A stretch of 64,000 nt of DNA, taken from the NCBI RefSeq assembly GCF_024362405.1, contig NZ_CP101454.1:62001-126000 (forward strand), read 5' to 3'. Position numbers and translations under genes: made by a program. Positions within the stretch are counted from its first letter, which is position 1, and every line of letters starts with the position of its first letter. This DNA is from Halorarius litoreus. Lineage in GTDB: Archaea; Halobacteriota; Halobacteria; Halobacteriales; Haloarculaceae. Under the pieces are notes generated by a model. It searched no databases and was not told where the DNA came from. It saw nothing but the letters and a program-made list of their open reading frames with translations. Shown here piece by piece: positions 18,383 through 27,476 of the stretch.

Positions 18383-18472
18383 ATGACGAGTTCGCGTCGA
18401 GGACCGCAGGGTCTCCATCCGACGCACCGACCGCCGACCCGATTGGCGCTTGCCGATGGAGGGCTCGCGTGA
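18383..18472 (+). CDS. Possible 29-aa leader peptide
   Basis: ATG-initiated open frame of 29 codons, rich in Arg and Pro, whose TGA overlaps the GTG start of the following gene (GTGA at 18469-18472). A T-run (TTTTTTA near 18334) could be the promoter, which would place the ATG soon after the transcript start. The exact stop/start overlap suggests translational coupling or a leader peptide. There is no homology evidence, so it may also be chance. Confidence 0.3.
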   Translation: MTSSRRGPQGLHPTHRPPTRLALADGGLA

Positions 18473-19344
18473 GTTCGTCCGATACCGACACGGACACTGC
18501 CGTCGACTTGGGCATCGACCGCGTCACCGAGCCGATCAGCCGACGCCGTGAGCAGGTGCAAGCCGCGACCGAGCCGCTGGACACGAGCGTGCTCAAACGC
18601 ACGGGCATCTTCACCTACTTCGGCGTGTACGCACTCATCGCGCTCGACGACCAGTTCCAGTACGTTCGGGCGGGCTGGCTCGCTATCCCGCCGGCTGTTC
18701 GGCCTCCACCGATGCCACCCCTCCACGAGGTGCTGGGACTCTACAAGAGCTTCGGGTGGGCGTTGACGAGCGTCGCGGTCACGCTCACCGTCGTCGGAGC
18801 GATGGCCGTGGTCCAGCTGCGTCGGGCGCGTCGGCGGTCCCCCGAGAGTCTACAGGACCTCGGCGGGACCCACTGGCTCGACCGGGGGCGTGCGCTGGTG
18901 ACGGCGGTGACAGCACGGACACGCGAGCGAACCGTCCACGCCGACGAACCGGCCCGCGACAGCGAGCGAGCGGCCGATGGTGACGAGTGGCCCCGACCCA
19001 CGATCGTCGACGGCTCGCTCGACGTGCCGGGGGAGCCGCTATCGCTACCGCGCGGGGCCGAGCCGGACCGCCCCCACCTCCGAGTCATCGACCCGACCAG
19101 CGTGCCGGACGCGAAGAGGTTCAGTCTCGACCCCGTCGGCGAGACGACCGACGCCGAGATCATCGGTGACGACGCGGAGAACGACGAGGACGGGGGACCG
19201 GCAGGTACCCGACCCGATGGCGGGAGCGAGACCCACCCCGACCCGGAGGCGCCGTGGCCACCGGAGCCGAACGCGACACCCGAGGACGAATTCGACGAGG
19301 ACGCACCGTGGCCCGACGAGTGGATCGCTGGCGACGAGCTCTGA
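18469..19344 (+). CDS. Two-helix membrane protein with long acidic tail
   Basis: Unrecognised protein of 291 aa from a GTG start that overlaps the small frame before it. Residues 1-40 are hydrophilic. One hydrophobic segment lies near 43-57 (GIFTYFGVYALIALDD) and another near 95-115 (ALTSVAVTLTVVGAMAVVQL), followed by a basic RRARRR stop-transfer stretch. The remaining roughly 170 residues are hydrophilic, very acidic and Pro-rich, with no globular signature and a repeated APWP motif (PEAPWPPEP, EDAPWPDEW). The tail is predicted cytoplasmic. Function unknown. Confidence 0.65.
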   Translation: MSSSDTDTDTAVDLGIDRVTEPISRRREQVQAATEPLDTSVLKRTGIFTYFGVYALIALDDQFQYVRAGWLAIPPAVRPPPMPPLHEVLGLYKSFGWALTSVAVTLTVVGAMAVVQLRRARRRSPESLQDLGGTHWLDRGRALVTAVTARTRERTVHADEPARDSERAADGDEWPRPTIVDGSLDVPGEPLSLPRGAEPDRPHLRVIDPTSVPDAKRFSLDPVGETTDAEIIGDDAENDEDGGPAGTRPDGGSETHPDPEAPWPPEPNATPEDEFDEDAPWPDEWIAGDEL

Positions 19345-19376
19345 GCTACGCGCGCCGGGGTCGTGCCGTCATCGAC

Positions 19377-19712
19377 TCAGAGCCAGCCATCCGGCAGTTC
19401 GTCGGCGTGAGCGGACATCAGTCGAAGCAGCGGCTCTATCTCCGAGAAGTTCGGCCCCGTCGTCACGATGCCGGTAGCCTCGTCGTGGTCGACGTACCCG
19501 GCGGAGACCAGTTTCGGCAGGTGGACGTGGTGTAACTCGGTCCGGAGGTCGTCGAGGTCACGGCCACTCCCGTTGGCCGCAACCGTTGCCGACTCGTGCA
19601 TACTGAGTTGGTCCTCCGTCCAGAGGTCGTAGAGCAGTCGGCGGCGCTCGCGACTGGCGAGCGCGGTCAACGCCGTGTCGACTCGCGTCTGTCGTTCGAG
19701 GTCGCTCGTCAC
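19377..19712 (-). CDS. Small winged-helix protein (DUF7344-like)
   Basis: A 111-aa protein from a GTG start. Residues 10-35 (VDTALTALASRERRRLLYDL) look like the first helices of the ArsR-like winged-helix fold seen in many haloarchaeal regulators of about 110 aa. It continues with DLRTELHHVHLPKLVSAGYVDHDE, the recognition helix and wing. No ligand-binding or metal site is evident. It converges with the acidic-tail membrane protein. A DNA-binding role is inferred from fold only. Confidence 0.7.
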   Translation of the reverse strand: MTSDLERQTRVDTALTALASRERRRLLYDLWTEDQLSMHESATVAANGSGRDLDDLRTELHHVHLPKLVSAGYVDHDEATGIVTTGPNFSEIEPLLRLMSAHADELPDGWL

Positions 19713-19911
19713 GACCCTCCCCCACCCCTGTGCAGCTTGGTTACGCTATCTGTGTGCTGGTGCATCACTCTCCCACGCAGTGTTGGTAGGCTCCTGGAGG
19801 CATCGTCCTGTGGCTTGTGTACTCCGGGCGTTCAAATACGTCAACGGATACCAACCCGCGTCTCGAGTAGGCCGTCCTACCCAACGCGCGCACGGAGGAG
19901 CAACCACCTAG

Positions 19912-20319
19912 TCAGCGGTACTCCCACTCGAGTTCGGTCGTACACCAGTGACAGAAGTCGAGCGACGGGTCGGCCTCCTTGCCACAGACGGGACACGTCG
20001 GCCCCTGGCTGGTCCGCTCCTCGTGTCGCACCGCCAGCCAGTAGGCGTCGACGACGGCGAACCCAGTGACGGCCGCGAGCGCGAGCGACTGGACCGAGTC
20101 GAGCGTCGCCAGCGACGTGACGAACCGGTCGACGAACGCCGTGAGGCCGGCCACGGTGAGTGCGGGCGCCGTCGAGATGCCGGTGGCGAACAGCGCGGTG
20201 GCGGCCCACAGGAGGAACCACGTCATCCCGCGGCTCCACTCCCGCAGGTACAGATGGCCTACGCCGGGCTGCGCGAGCGAGAGGATGGCCGCGACCCAGC
20301 GTCGACGCGTCGTCGGCAT
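19912..20319 (-). CDS. Membrane protein with C-terminal zinc ribbon
   Basis: A 135-aa protein starting MPTTRRRWVAAILSLAQPGVGHLYLREW, a stretch typical of haloarchaeal proteins of this type, so ATG 20319 is preferred to an upstream in-frame codon. Three hydrophobic segments cover residues 9-100. The C-terminus carries a zinc ribbon CPVCGKEADPSLDFCHWC (two CxxC pairs) that should face the cytoplasm. Function unknown. It lies just downstream of aroD in the same direction. Confidence 0.7.
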   Translation of the reverse strand: MPTTRRRWVAAILSLAQPGVGHLYLREWSRGMTWFLLWAATALFATGISTAPALTVAGLTAFVDRFVTSLATLDSVQSLALAAVTGFAVVDAYWLAVRHEERTSQGPTCPVCGKEADPSLDFCHWCTTELEWEYR

Positions 20320-20383
20320 TGTTTGCCGGATGTTTCGCGACGACGACTGATAAACCCCCGTGTGACGGCCGTCAGCTTCGGCC

Positions 20384-21061
20384 TCAGCGTCCCCCAAGTT
20401 CCGTGACGAGGCGGTCGAGCGTCGCGAGGTCGTACTGGCCGGGGGCCGTCGCGTTCGCGGGGTCGACCGGCGCGTAGCCGAGACACGAGCCGTACAGCGG
20501 TGCCACGGCGCGCGAGTGCCGACCCGCCTCGCCCATCGCCATCGTCGCGGCGGTGCCGCCCTCGCGAGTGATCGCGTCCGTCACCGAGAGGAGGCGAAGC
20601 ACGTCGCCACGGTCGTCGGCCGTGACCGCGACCTTTCCAATGTCGCCGGCGGCCGTGGCGCGGGCGACGAGCTGCGCGAGGTCGTCCCCAGCAGGCGTCC
20701 TCTCGAAGTCGTGGACCGAGGCGACGACCTGTGCGCCGTGGTCGTGTGCGTGGTCGAGCGTCGGCTGCGCGCCCTCGGCGATGGCCGCGAGCTCCACGTC
20801 GATAGCTTCGACCGAGGGGTGTTCCGCGGCGGTTTCGAGCGCCGCGAGCCGGTCGGCCTCGCTCGCCTCGCACTCGCCACCCTCCCACGTCGGACGGTTG
20901 GTACACAGCAGTGGTAGCGTGCCGTCGTACGCGTCGAGCGCGTCGAGCGGCGCGGCCGCGAGGTCCATCCGGAACTCCACGAGGTCGGCGTGCTCGCGGG
21001 CAGCCGGCTCCTCGTCGAGGTCCGCGGTCGAGGCGGCCAGCCGGAAGGCGTCGAACTCCAT
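20384..21061 (-). CDS. aroD: 3-dehydroquinate dehydratase, type I
   Basis: Third step of the shikimate pathway: dehydrates DHQ through a Schiff base; 225 aa. Catalytic residues are visible: Glu29 in LVEFRMD, His in VASVHDFER and the Schiff-base Lys in GDIGKVAVTA, plus the substrate-binding AMGEAGRHSR. The length is normal for the archaeal type I enzyme. It is transcribed away from the DHQ synthase II gene, so the pathway genes here are clustered but not all in one operon. The C-terminal motif near the end (GQYDLATLDRLV) resembles the usual ending. Confidence 0.93.
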   Translation of the reverse strand: MEFDAFRLAASTADLDEEPAAREHADLVEFRMDLAAAPLDALDAYDGTLPLLCTNRPTWEGGECEASEADRLAALETAAEHPSVEAIDVELAAIAEGAQPTLDHAHDHGAQVVASVHDFERTPAGDDLAQLVARATAAGDIGKVAVTADDRGDVLRLLSVTDAITREGGTAATMAMGEAGRHSRAVAPLYGSCLGYAPVDPANATAPGQYDLATLDRLVTELGGR

Positions 21062-21095
21062 ACTCGCTCCTCCGACCCGAAGCGCAAAAAGGCGG

Positions 21096-22097
21096 CTACA
21101 CCGGCTGGTACTGCGCGGTCCACTCGTTGTCCGTACGAGTGACCGATTCGACGGCGTACAGCTGGATGCGCCGCTCCATTCCCGTCTTCACGCCGAACGC
21201 GTAGTTGTCGGCGTCGTAGCCGAGGTCTTCGTTGGCGGCGAACGCGCGGTGGGCGTCGAGCCGCTCGTTCACCACGGTCTCCGAGAGGGCGGGCGCTCGC
21301 TCGACGGCGGTCGCGAACGACTCGACGAGTTCGGGGTCGCGCTCGTAGCCCACGGAGTTGCGGCCGGCGACGAGCGCCGCCAGCGACGTGGTGCCGGTGC
21401 CCAAGAACGGGTCGAGGATGGTGTCGCCGTAGACTGAAAACATCGAGATCAGCCGATACGGAATCTCGAACGGGAACGCCCCCGAGCGGTCGCGGCCGTC
21501 GCCACCGAGCGCCTGTCGCCGCCCTCGGACCTCCCAGGCGTCGGAGAACCACTCGTTGCGCTCCTCCCAGAAGTACGCCGACTCGTAGCGGGCGTCGTCC
21601 CCCGGCGGGAACTCGCGGGTGCCGCCGTTGCGGAACACGAGGACGTGCTCGTGTTCGAGCGTCGGGTAGGCGTTGGTGGGCAGCATCCCGCTCCCCATGA
21701 ACTTCGCCGTGCTGTTGGTGGGTTTTCGCCAGAGGATGTCCGGGAGCGTTCGGAACCCCTGTGCGCGCATCCGGCGGGTGATCTCGGCGGCGTTCGGGTA
21801 CTGCTGGAACCCGTCGAGGTTGCGGGTAGCGTCGCCGACGTTGACACAGACGATGCCGCCCTCCCTGACGACCGAAGCGAGCCGCGCCCACACCTCGTCG
21901 AGTACGTCGTGCATCAGCTGGAAGGCGCGGTCGCCCTCCTCCTCGGCGAGCGCCGTCCCGATGCGGGAGTCCTGCTCGGTGAAGCAGTCGTCCCACATCT
22001 CGATCATCGGGTACGGCGGCGAGGTGACCACGAGGTCCACGGTGTCGACGGCGAGGTCGCGCGCGTCGCCGATTCGGACCTCGTGGTGCGTCTCCAT
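21096..22097 (-). CDS. Orphan N4/N6 amino-methyltransferase acting on DNA (CTAG-methylase candidate)
   Basis: Site-specific DNA methyltransferase, 333 aa. Motif IV TSPPYPMIEMWD lies near the N-terminus and motif I DPFLGTGTTSLAAL near residue 245, the beta-class order; the TSPPY form favours N4-cytosine methylation. An FGVK-type C-terminal part follows. No endonuclease gene is adjacent, so it is probably an orphan modification enzyme. Haloarchaea have a widely conserved orphan CTAG methylase (Zim in Haloferax) encoded close to the ADTH synthase and DHQ synthase II genes; this gene has the right size and neighbourhood, so it is a candidate, by inference. Confidence 0.8.
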   Translation of the reverse strand: METHHEVRIGDARDLAVDTVDLVVTSPPYPMIEMWDDCFTEQDSRIGTALAEEEGDRAFQLMHDVLDEVWARLASVVREGGIVCVNVGDATRNLDGFQQYPNAAEITRRMRAQGFRTLPDILWRKPTNSTAKFMGSGMLPTNAYPTLEHEHVLVFRNGGTREFPPGDDARYESAYFWEERNEWFSDAWEVRGRRQALGGDGRDRSGAFPFEIPYRLISMFSVYGDTILDPFLGTGTTSLAALVAGRNSVGYERDPELVESFATAVERAPALSETVVNERLDAHRAFAANEDLGYDADNYAFGVKTGMERRIQLYAVESVTRTDNEWTAQYQPV

Positions 22098-22180
22098 CAG
22101 ATTGGCCGATGGTGGGGGCTGTTACGGGTCTTGCGGTCTCGACCCACGAACTGTAGCGTAACTTCTTGTGCTCCGACGAC

Positions 22181-23140
22181 ATGTTCGCGCTCGTGTCCCT
22201 CGAACCTCGCGTCTCGACGACTCTCTACCACCGCGACCCCGAAGCGGTCACGCTCGGCGGGCTGTTCCTCCTCCTGTTCGCCGTCAACCTCTGGACGGCG
22301 GGCGTCAGCCTGCTGTACGAACCGCTGTCGGTTGCGCTGCCCCGCCCGCTCGGCGACCCGTTCCTGCTGGGGCCGATACTCGTCCACGGCCTCGGAACGC
22401 TGCTGGCGACGGTCGTCTACCTCCGCGTCACTGGCGTCTCGCTCTCGTTGGGCTTGCCGACACACGACCGGGAGACCGGGGCCGTCACACCCTTTTTGTC
22501 GGTCGGCCTCGTTGCAATCGGCGCGCTCGTCGCCCACGGGCTCCTCGGCAGTTCGGTGAGCGAGGTCGTCCGCAGCTCCTACGGCGCGTCGATGAGCGTC
22601 GCGTTCCTCGCGTGGGTCACCCTCGTCCCGGCGGTGTTCGCGGCGCTCGCGTACGGCCTGCTCTACCTCGGGGCCGTCCAGCGGACGCTTCGAGAGCTGG
22701 TCGACCCGGGACACGCCGTCGGCCTCACCGTGTTCGTCGTCGGTATCGTCCGGGCGATGGACCCGCCGTCGCTTGCGCGGCCAAGCCCCGAGTCCCTGGG
22801 GCTGTTCCTTCTGCTGGCGCTCGTCGCCGCGGCGGTCGGCTTCACCGCCGGCATCGCGTACCGCGGCGCCGGAGCGACCGACCCGAAGACGGTCGTTCGC
22901 GGCTGGTACGTCCCCGTACTCGTCGTCGGTGTGGTGGGAATCGTCGGTGTAGCGACCGAGTTCACCGCGGCGACGACGCTGCTCCGGTGGGGCCTGTACG
23001 TCGGGACAGTCGCCGTCGCCGCCTACGCCCACGAACGGACGGCGTCGCTGTGGGTCGGTGTCGTGACCCTGTTCTGCTACCACGTCGCCGTCAACGTGGC
23101 CGTGTATCTCGAAGCAATGGGTGGCGTCGGGACGTTCTGA
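22181..23140 (+). CDS. Polytopic membrane protein, unknown
   Basis: A 319-aa protein with eight or more hydrophobic segments and short loops; ATG 22181 is chosen over a TTG at 22166. The first segment (LGGLFLLLFAVNLWTAGVSLLYE) follows a short polar N-terminus. No transporter signature, catalytic motif or repeat was seen. A polar EVVRSSYGAS loop near the middle and an AYAHERTASLW stretch followed by LFCYHVAVN near the C-terminus could hold functional residues; membrane proteases of the CPBP type have somewhat similar late motifs, but the Glu-Glu signature is lacking. Confidence 0.6.
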   Translation: MFALVSLEPRVSTTLYHRDPEAVTLGGLFLLLFAVNLWTAGVSLLYEPLSVALPRPLGDPFLLGPILVHGLGTLLATVVYLRVTGVSLSLGLPTHDRETGAVTPFLSVGLVAIGALVAHGLLGSSVSEVVRSSYGASMSVAFLAWVTLVPAVFAALAYGLLYLGAVQRTLRELVDPGHAVGLTVFVVGIVRAMDPPSLARPSPESLGLFLLLALVAAAVGFTAGIAYRGAGATDPKTVVRGWYVPVLVVGVVGIVGVATEFTAATTLLRWGLYVGTVAVAAYAHERTASLWVGVVTLFCYHVAVNVAVYLEAMGGVGTF

Positions 23141-23164
23141 GAAAGTCGAGAGAGCGTTCCCCGC

Positions 23165-24001
23165 TCAGTTCCACGCCGACGGGCCGAAGTCGGGGTCGAC
23201 CCGGCGGTCCGTCCGCTCGATGGCGTCGATCTTGCTCACGTCCTCGTCGTCGAGGTCGACGCCGAGGCTCTCCCAGTTGTCGCGGATGTGGGCCTCGCTC
23301 GTCGCCTTCGGGATGGTCGTGACACCCTTCTCGCGGAGCCACGCGAGGCTCACCTGCGCCTCGCTCGCGTCGTGTTTCTCGGCGACCGCCTGGATGGCGG
23401 GCACGTCGAACACCTTCCCGCGGGCCAGCGGCGAGTACGCGACCAGTTCGACGCCGTGTTCGTCGGCGTACTCGCGCAGTTCCTCCTGCTGGAGCAGCGG
23501 GTGCATCTCGACCTGGTTGGCGAACGGCATCTCGCCCAGCACCTCGGCGGCGCGGTCGAGGTGTTCCGGCTCGAAGTTCGAGACCCCGATGCGCTCGATC
23601 TTCCCCTCGTCGCGCAGGTCCGCGAACGCCCCCAGCGTCTCCTCGGGGTCGTACGTCCGGGACGGCCAGTGGACGTACAGCAAGTCGACGGAGTCGACGC
23701 CCAGCTTCTCCAGACTCTCCTCGGTCGAGGAGAGCACGTCCTCGCGCGCGAGCTTCGAGATCCACACCTTCGTCGCGAGGAACACGTCCTCGCGGTCGAC
23801 GTCGGCGGCCGCGATGCCGTCACCGACGGCCGCCTCGTTCCCGTAGATCTGGGCGGTGTCGACGTGTCGATACCCCGTATCCAGGGCAGTCCGAACCGAC
23901 TCGGCGCACTGCTCGGCGTCGTCGTTCTCCCAGGTACCGAGCCCGAGTGCGGGCATTCCCTGTCGTTCCGGTACAGTGAGCTGCGACTGGTCCTGTGTCA
24001 T
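23165..24001 (-). CDS. Aldo/keto reductase
   Basis: NAD(P)H-dependent carbonyl reductase, 278 aa, TIM barrel. The catalytic tetrad is visible: Asp and Tyr in DTAQIYGNE, Lys in LATKVW, His in YVHWP. Cofactor-binding stretches are IGVSNFEPEHL and VTTIPKATSEAHI. The size fits the 2,5-diketo-gluconate reductase-like AKR subgroup. It stands alone, divergent from the exported GH15-like glycosidase gene. The substrate cannot be assigned. Confidence 0.88.
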   Translation of the reverse strand: MTQDQSQLTVPERQGMPALGLGTWENDDAEQCAESVRTALDTGYRHVDTAQIYGNEAAVGDGIAAADVDREDVFLATKVWISKLAREDVLSSTEESLEKLGVDSVDLLYVHWPSRTYDPEETLGAFADLRDEGKIERIGVSNFEPEHLDRAAEVLGEMPFANQVEMHPLLQQEELREYADEHGVELVAYSPLARGKVFDVPAIQAVAEKHDASEAQVSLAWLREKGVTTIPKATSEAHIRDNWESLGVDLDDEDVSKIDAIERTDRRVDPDFGPSAWN

Positions 24002-24142
24002 CGGCGTCGGATACGGCGCTCCAGGGAAAAGGCGTTCCGGGCGCGGAACCCGTCTTCCGCAACTCTGCAACTCTCAACACGTTTTGAATGTCCACAGATA
24101 GCCGGCAGAAACGAGAGGGACGGCTGCGTGACACGTCACCGC

Positions 24143-26578
24143 ATGCGAGATGGACTCACCAGACGGTCGCTCCTCCGGGCGGCCGCCGCGGGCGTGAGCG
24201 TGGGGGCACTCACCGGCCGAGCGGTGGCGCGCGACGACCGTACCGACCCGTACGCGCGGGTCGCCGCCGAGACCGACGCGGTCCCGCGGCACCTCGTTCC
24301 GGGCGCGCGGGGAACGCTCCCGGGCGCGATGATACCGAGCGACGAGAACATACAGAACCCCGAGCAGTGCTACTACCCGAACGGCGGCAAGGAGCTGTAC
24401 GGGCCGACGGACATCAACGCACAGACGGGCAATCAGGGGCTCTCCGTCGCGCTCAACAGCCGGGGGACGGTGACGGTCTGCAAGTGGCCGCGCCCGTCGT
24501 TCTACGACCAGGTGAAGTACTACGCGACCGACCGCTCGGCCGACCACTACGGCGCCGCGCCGAACGCCGGGTCGTTCCTCGGGCTTCGGGCCCGAGTGAG
24601 TGGAGAGACACACACCGAGTGGCTCCGCGCGTGGGACAGCGACCAGCGATACGCCGACGACTGGTCGGACACCGTCGTCACCAGCTACCGCCACGACGAC
24701 CTCGGGCTCGCCGTCGAGGTTCACGACGTGGTCGCCGCCGACGCGGACGCGCTCGTCCGCGAGGTGACCGTGGAGCGCGAGTCGGACTCGCCGGTCGCCG
24801 CGACCACGCTGCTCGCGTTCGCCAACGTCAACCCGGTCGTCAGCAAGCTCTCGCGGTTCCCCGTGACGGACTGGTGTCTCGAAGAAGCCAACGCGGACGC
24901 CACCCGGTACGACCCGTCGCTCGATGCCGTCGTCCACGAGAAGGTCGGCGTCGACGACTCGACGGGCGAGGCGGAGAGCGTCGCCGTCGCGCTCGGGTTC
25001 GCTGCCGCGTCGGCCGAACACCAGGTCGGCGGTGACGCCTACGAGGAGGCCGCGGGACCCACGGGACTGGCCGGCCCCGCGGTCGACGCCTACGACGACG
25101 CGAGCGACGGCACGCCGCTCTCGGGCAACGGACGCGTCGCCGGACAGAGTACGGCGGCTCTCGCCCGACCTGTGGATCCCGATGGCGGCACCGCGACGGT
25201 CCTGCTCGCCGCCGCCGCGGACACTGGAGGCATCGGCGAGACGCTCGCTTCGGTGCGCGAGCGGTCGGCGTCCGAACTTCGCCGAGAGAAGGCCGACTGG
25301 TTCGACGACCAGCTCGGGGACGCGCCACTCCCCGACACCGACGACGACGTTCGAGCACTCGCGGCCCGTGCGCTCGTGACGCTGGTGCAGGCGTTCGACC
25401 CCGAGACCGGCACCATCGTCGCATCCATCGCCACGCAGTCCCCCTACGGAGAGGACTGGCCGCGTGACGGCGCGTACTTCAACTATCTGCTGTCGGCGCT
25501 CGGCAAACACGACTGGGTCGAACAGCACAACCGGTTCTACGCCCGGGTCCAGCAGGGCAGTTCCAGGGCATACCCGGACCCCGCCATCCCTCCGGGCAAC
25601 TGGGCGATGAACTACTACGCCGACGGCGTCCCCGGTGGGCCCATCCCGTACGAGATCGACGAGACGGGCTACGGCATCTGGACGCTGTACGACCACTACG
25701 CCGTGACGGGCGACGAGCAGTACCTGCGTTCGGTGTGGCCGGCCATCGAGCGCGCCGCCGACTACCTCGTCGAGTGTCGTGACCCGCAGACTGGCCTCCA
25801 GTGTCGGGCGTGGGAGGACGACGTGCCGGAGCCGAAACAGACCGTCATCGGTGCGGGGACTGTGTGGAAGGGGCTCGACGCCGCGACGACGGCCGCCGAG
25901 GCGCTGGGGAAGGCGGCGACGGCGAGTCGCTACCGTCAGCGGCGCGACGAACTCGCCGAAGCCATCGACGCCCAACTCTACGACGAGGAGGTGGGTGCGT
26001 ACGGGCCGGTGAACGCCGGCTTCGTGTTCAGCGAGATGGCGTGGCCGCTCGGCTACCGACCCAGCGTGGGTCCGGACCCCGCGAACCCGCTCGACCACCC
26101 GCGCATCGAGTCGAACATGGACGCGGACTGGGCGGGACTCGCGACGACGTTCGCCGAACCCGAGGCCGGAACCCGGACGACGGGCCTCTACGAGTCGAAG
26201 GGACTGGTGCCGCTGGCGAAAGCCCGGCGCGAGTCGGGGCCGGGGAGCCTCGACCAGGTGAGAGCGGGGCTCCGGTGGGTCGCCACCCACCACGCCACCC
26301 CGGACACGAACATCATGGGCGAGGTGTGGACCGTCGAGGCGAACGAGCAGGGCGACCGCGAGGTACGGAGCATCGTCTCCCAGCCGCACGTCTGGGAGCA
26401 AATCCTGTTCTACATGGCCGCGCTCGAAGCGTGGCCGCCCGCTGACGTCGATTTCAATCCGGACTCCTACGGCGGCGTGCTGGGGGCGCTTCGGGAACGG
26501 AACGCTCCAGACGGGGGGCAGCGAGGCCCACCCGAAGCGGTTCCAGGGAACGGTTCGCCACCGCAGCGTACAGATTGA
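24143..26578 (+). CDS. Tat-exported GH15-like glycoside hydrolase
   Basis: Probable glucoamylase-type or trehalase-like hydrolase of 811 aa. ATG 24143 gives a twin-arginine signal, TRRSLLRAAAAGVSVGALTG; the open frame extends further upstream but antisense to the aldo/keto reductase. The N-terminal half (about 50-330) is beta-rich and resembles the super-sandwich domain of prokaryotic GH15 enzymes. The C-terminal half is the (alpha/alpha)6 barrel: YGEDWPRDGAYFNYLLSALG, WAMNYYADGVPGGPIPYEID (Glu/Asp candidates), ETGYGIWTLYDHY, and GEVWTVEANEQGD. The substrate is inferred as alpha-glucan or alpha-glucoside. The last 30 residues are low-complexity. Confidence 0.8.
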   Translation: MRDGLTRRSLLRAAAAGVSVGALTGRAVARDDRTDPYARVAAETDAVPRHLVPGARGTLPGAMIPSDENIQNPEQCYYPNGGKELYGPTDINAQTGNQGLSVALNSRGTVTVCKWPRPSFYDQVKYYATDRSADHYGAAPNAGSFLGLRARVSGETHTEWLRAWDSDQRYADDWSDTVVTSYRHDDLGLAVEVHDVVAADADALVREVTVERESDSPVAATTLLAFANVNPVVSKLSRFPVTDWCLEEANADATRYDPSLDAVVHEKVGVDDSTGEAESVAVALGFAAASAEHQVGGDAYEEAAGPTGLAGPAVDAYDDASDGTPLSGNGRVAGQSTAALARPVDPDGGTATVLLAAAADTGGIGETLASVRERSASELRREKADWFDDQLGDAPLPDTDDDVRALAARALVTLVQAFDPETGTIVASIATQSPYGEDWPRDGAYFNYLLSALGKHDWVEQHNRFYARVQQGSSRAYPDPAIPPGNWAMNYYADGVPGGPIPYEIDETGYGIWTLYDHYAVTGDEQYLRSVWPAIERAADYLVECRDPQTGLQCRAWEDDVPEPKQTVIGAGTVWKGLDAATTAAEALGKAATASRYRQRRDELAEAIDAQLYDEEVGAYGPVNAGFVFSEMAWPLGYRPSVGPDPANPLDHPRIESNMDADWAGLATTFAEPEAGTRTTGLYESKGLVPLAKARRESGPGSLDQVRAGLRWVATHHATPDTNIMGEVWTVEANEQGDREVRSIVSQPHVWEQILFYMAALEAWPPADVDFNPDSYGGVLGALRERNAPDGGQRGPPEAVPGNGSPPQRTD

Positions 26579-26611
26579 GAAAAGCCGCGATGTGTTTCGA
26601 AAGCGGTGTGA

Positions 26612-27346
26612 CTACTGGAACCCGCGAATCGCCTTCGCCTCGGTCGACTCGTCGCCACCCTCCTGCACCTGTTTGGCGAGGCGTTCGCGCGCCTCACGGA
26701 TGTTTTCGGCCTGCTCGACGAGCGAGTCGGTCTCGACGTCGATACCCGTGAGCGGGGCGATGCCGTTCGTGAGGATGGCGCGAGCAGCCTCGGGGTCGGG
26801 GAACTGCGCCTCCGTCTCGGCGATGAGGCCGACCGCGGGCAGACCCTGCACGTTCGCCTCGTGGAGGAGCGCCCCCGTGGGCCCGGAGACGAGCCCGGCC
26901 TCGTTGGGTGGGGCGATGCCGGCCTCGTCGAGTCGGTCGCCCGCCCCGCCGGTCGCGATGCCGTACACCTCCGGGACGCCGTCCTTCTCCTCGGGGAGCC
27001 CCGAGAGGAACAGCGGGAAGACGTCGTTGTCGACGAACCAGCCGGTGAGACAGCCCGCGAACTCGCTGGCCTGCGAGGGCGAGACCGGGACGTCGCTCTG
27101 GAGCACCAGCAGGTCGCGGCTCTCGTCGGCGTAGATTCGCACCGGGGGCATCGTCTCGCTGCTGTCCGCGCGGTAGACCGCCACCCGCGGCAGTCCGGAA
27201 CAGAAACAGCTCGCGACGAACTCCATGTCGAACTGCTCGACGAGGTGATCGGCCGCGATCTTCCCGACGAGCCCCGCGCCCGGGAGCCCTTCGACGAGCG
27301 TCGGCGAGTCGAGGTCGAGGTCGGCGTGCACGTCCACGTATGCCAT
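26612..27346 (-). CDS. PAC2 (proteasome assembly chaperone) family protein
   Basis: A 244-aa member of the PAC2 / DUF75 family. Signatures are LVEGLPGAGLVGKIAADHL at the N-terminus, LLVLQSDVPVSPSQA, YGIATGG and GLPAVGLIAETEAQFPDPEAA. In archaea these proteins are found near, or proposed to assist, 20S proteasome assembly, but the biochemical role is not settled. A TATA-like CTTATCTG centred 27 bp upstream of ATG 27346 indicates leaderless transcription. The C-terminus is a predicted coiled coil (SLVEQAENIREARERLAKQ). Confidence 0.85.
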   Translation of the reverse strand: MAYVDVHADLDLDSPTLVEGLPGAGLVGKIAADHLVEQFDMEFVASCFCSGLPRVAVYRADSSETMPPVRIYADESRDLLVLQSDVPVSPSQASEFAGCLTGWFVDNDVFPLFLSGLPEEKDGVPEVYGIATGGAGDRLDEAGIAPPNEAGLVSGPTGALLHEANVQGLPAVGLIAETEAQFPDPEAARAILTNGIAPLTGIDVETDSLVEQAENIREARERLAKQVQEGGDESTEAKAIRGFQ

Positions 27347-27476
27347 ACCTAGCCGTTACGCGCCGGGCAGATAAGACTGTGTCACGGGCCGAGACACGAC
27401 CACCGCCGAAACCCGTGTAACGTGATTACAGGCGGGCTACCTGTCCCCTTTTGTCCCGCCGTGCCGAATCTCCGCT

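Noticed and set aside
24074-26401. 775-codon minus frame opposite the GH15-like gene
   Set aside because: Arg/Val-rich with no motif; the plus frame has a Tat signal and glycosidase motifs.
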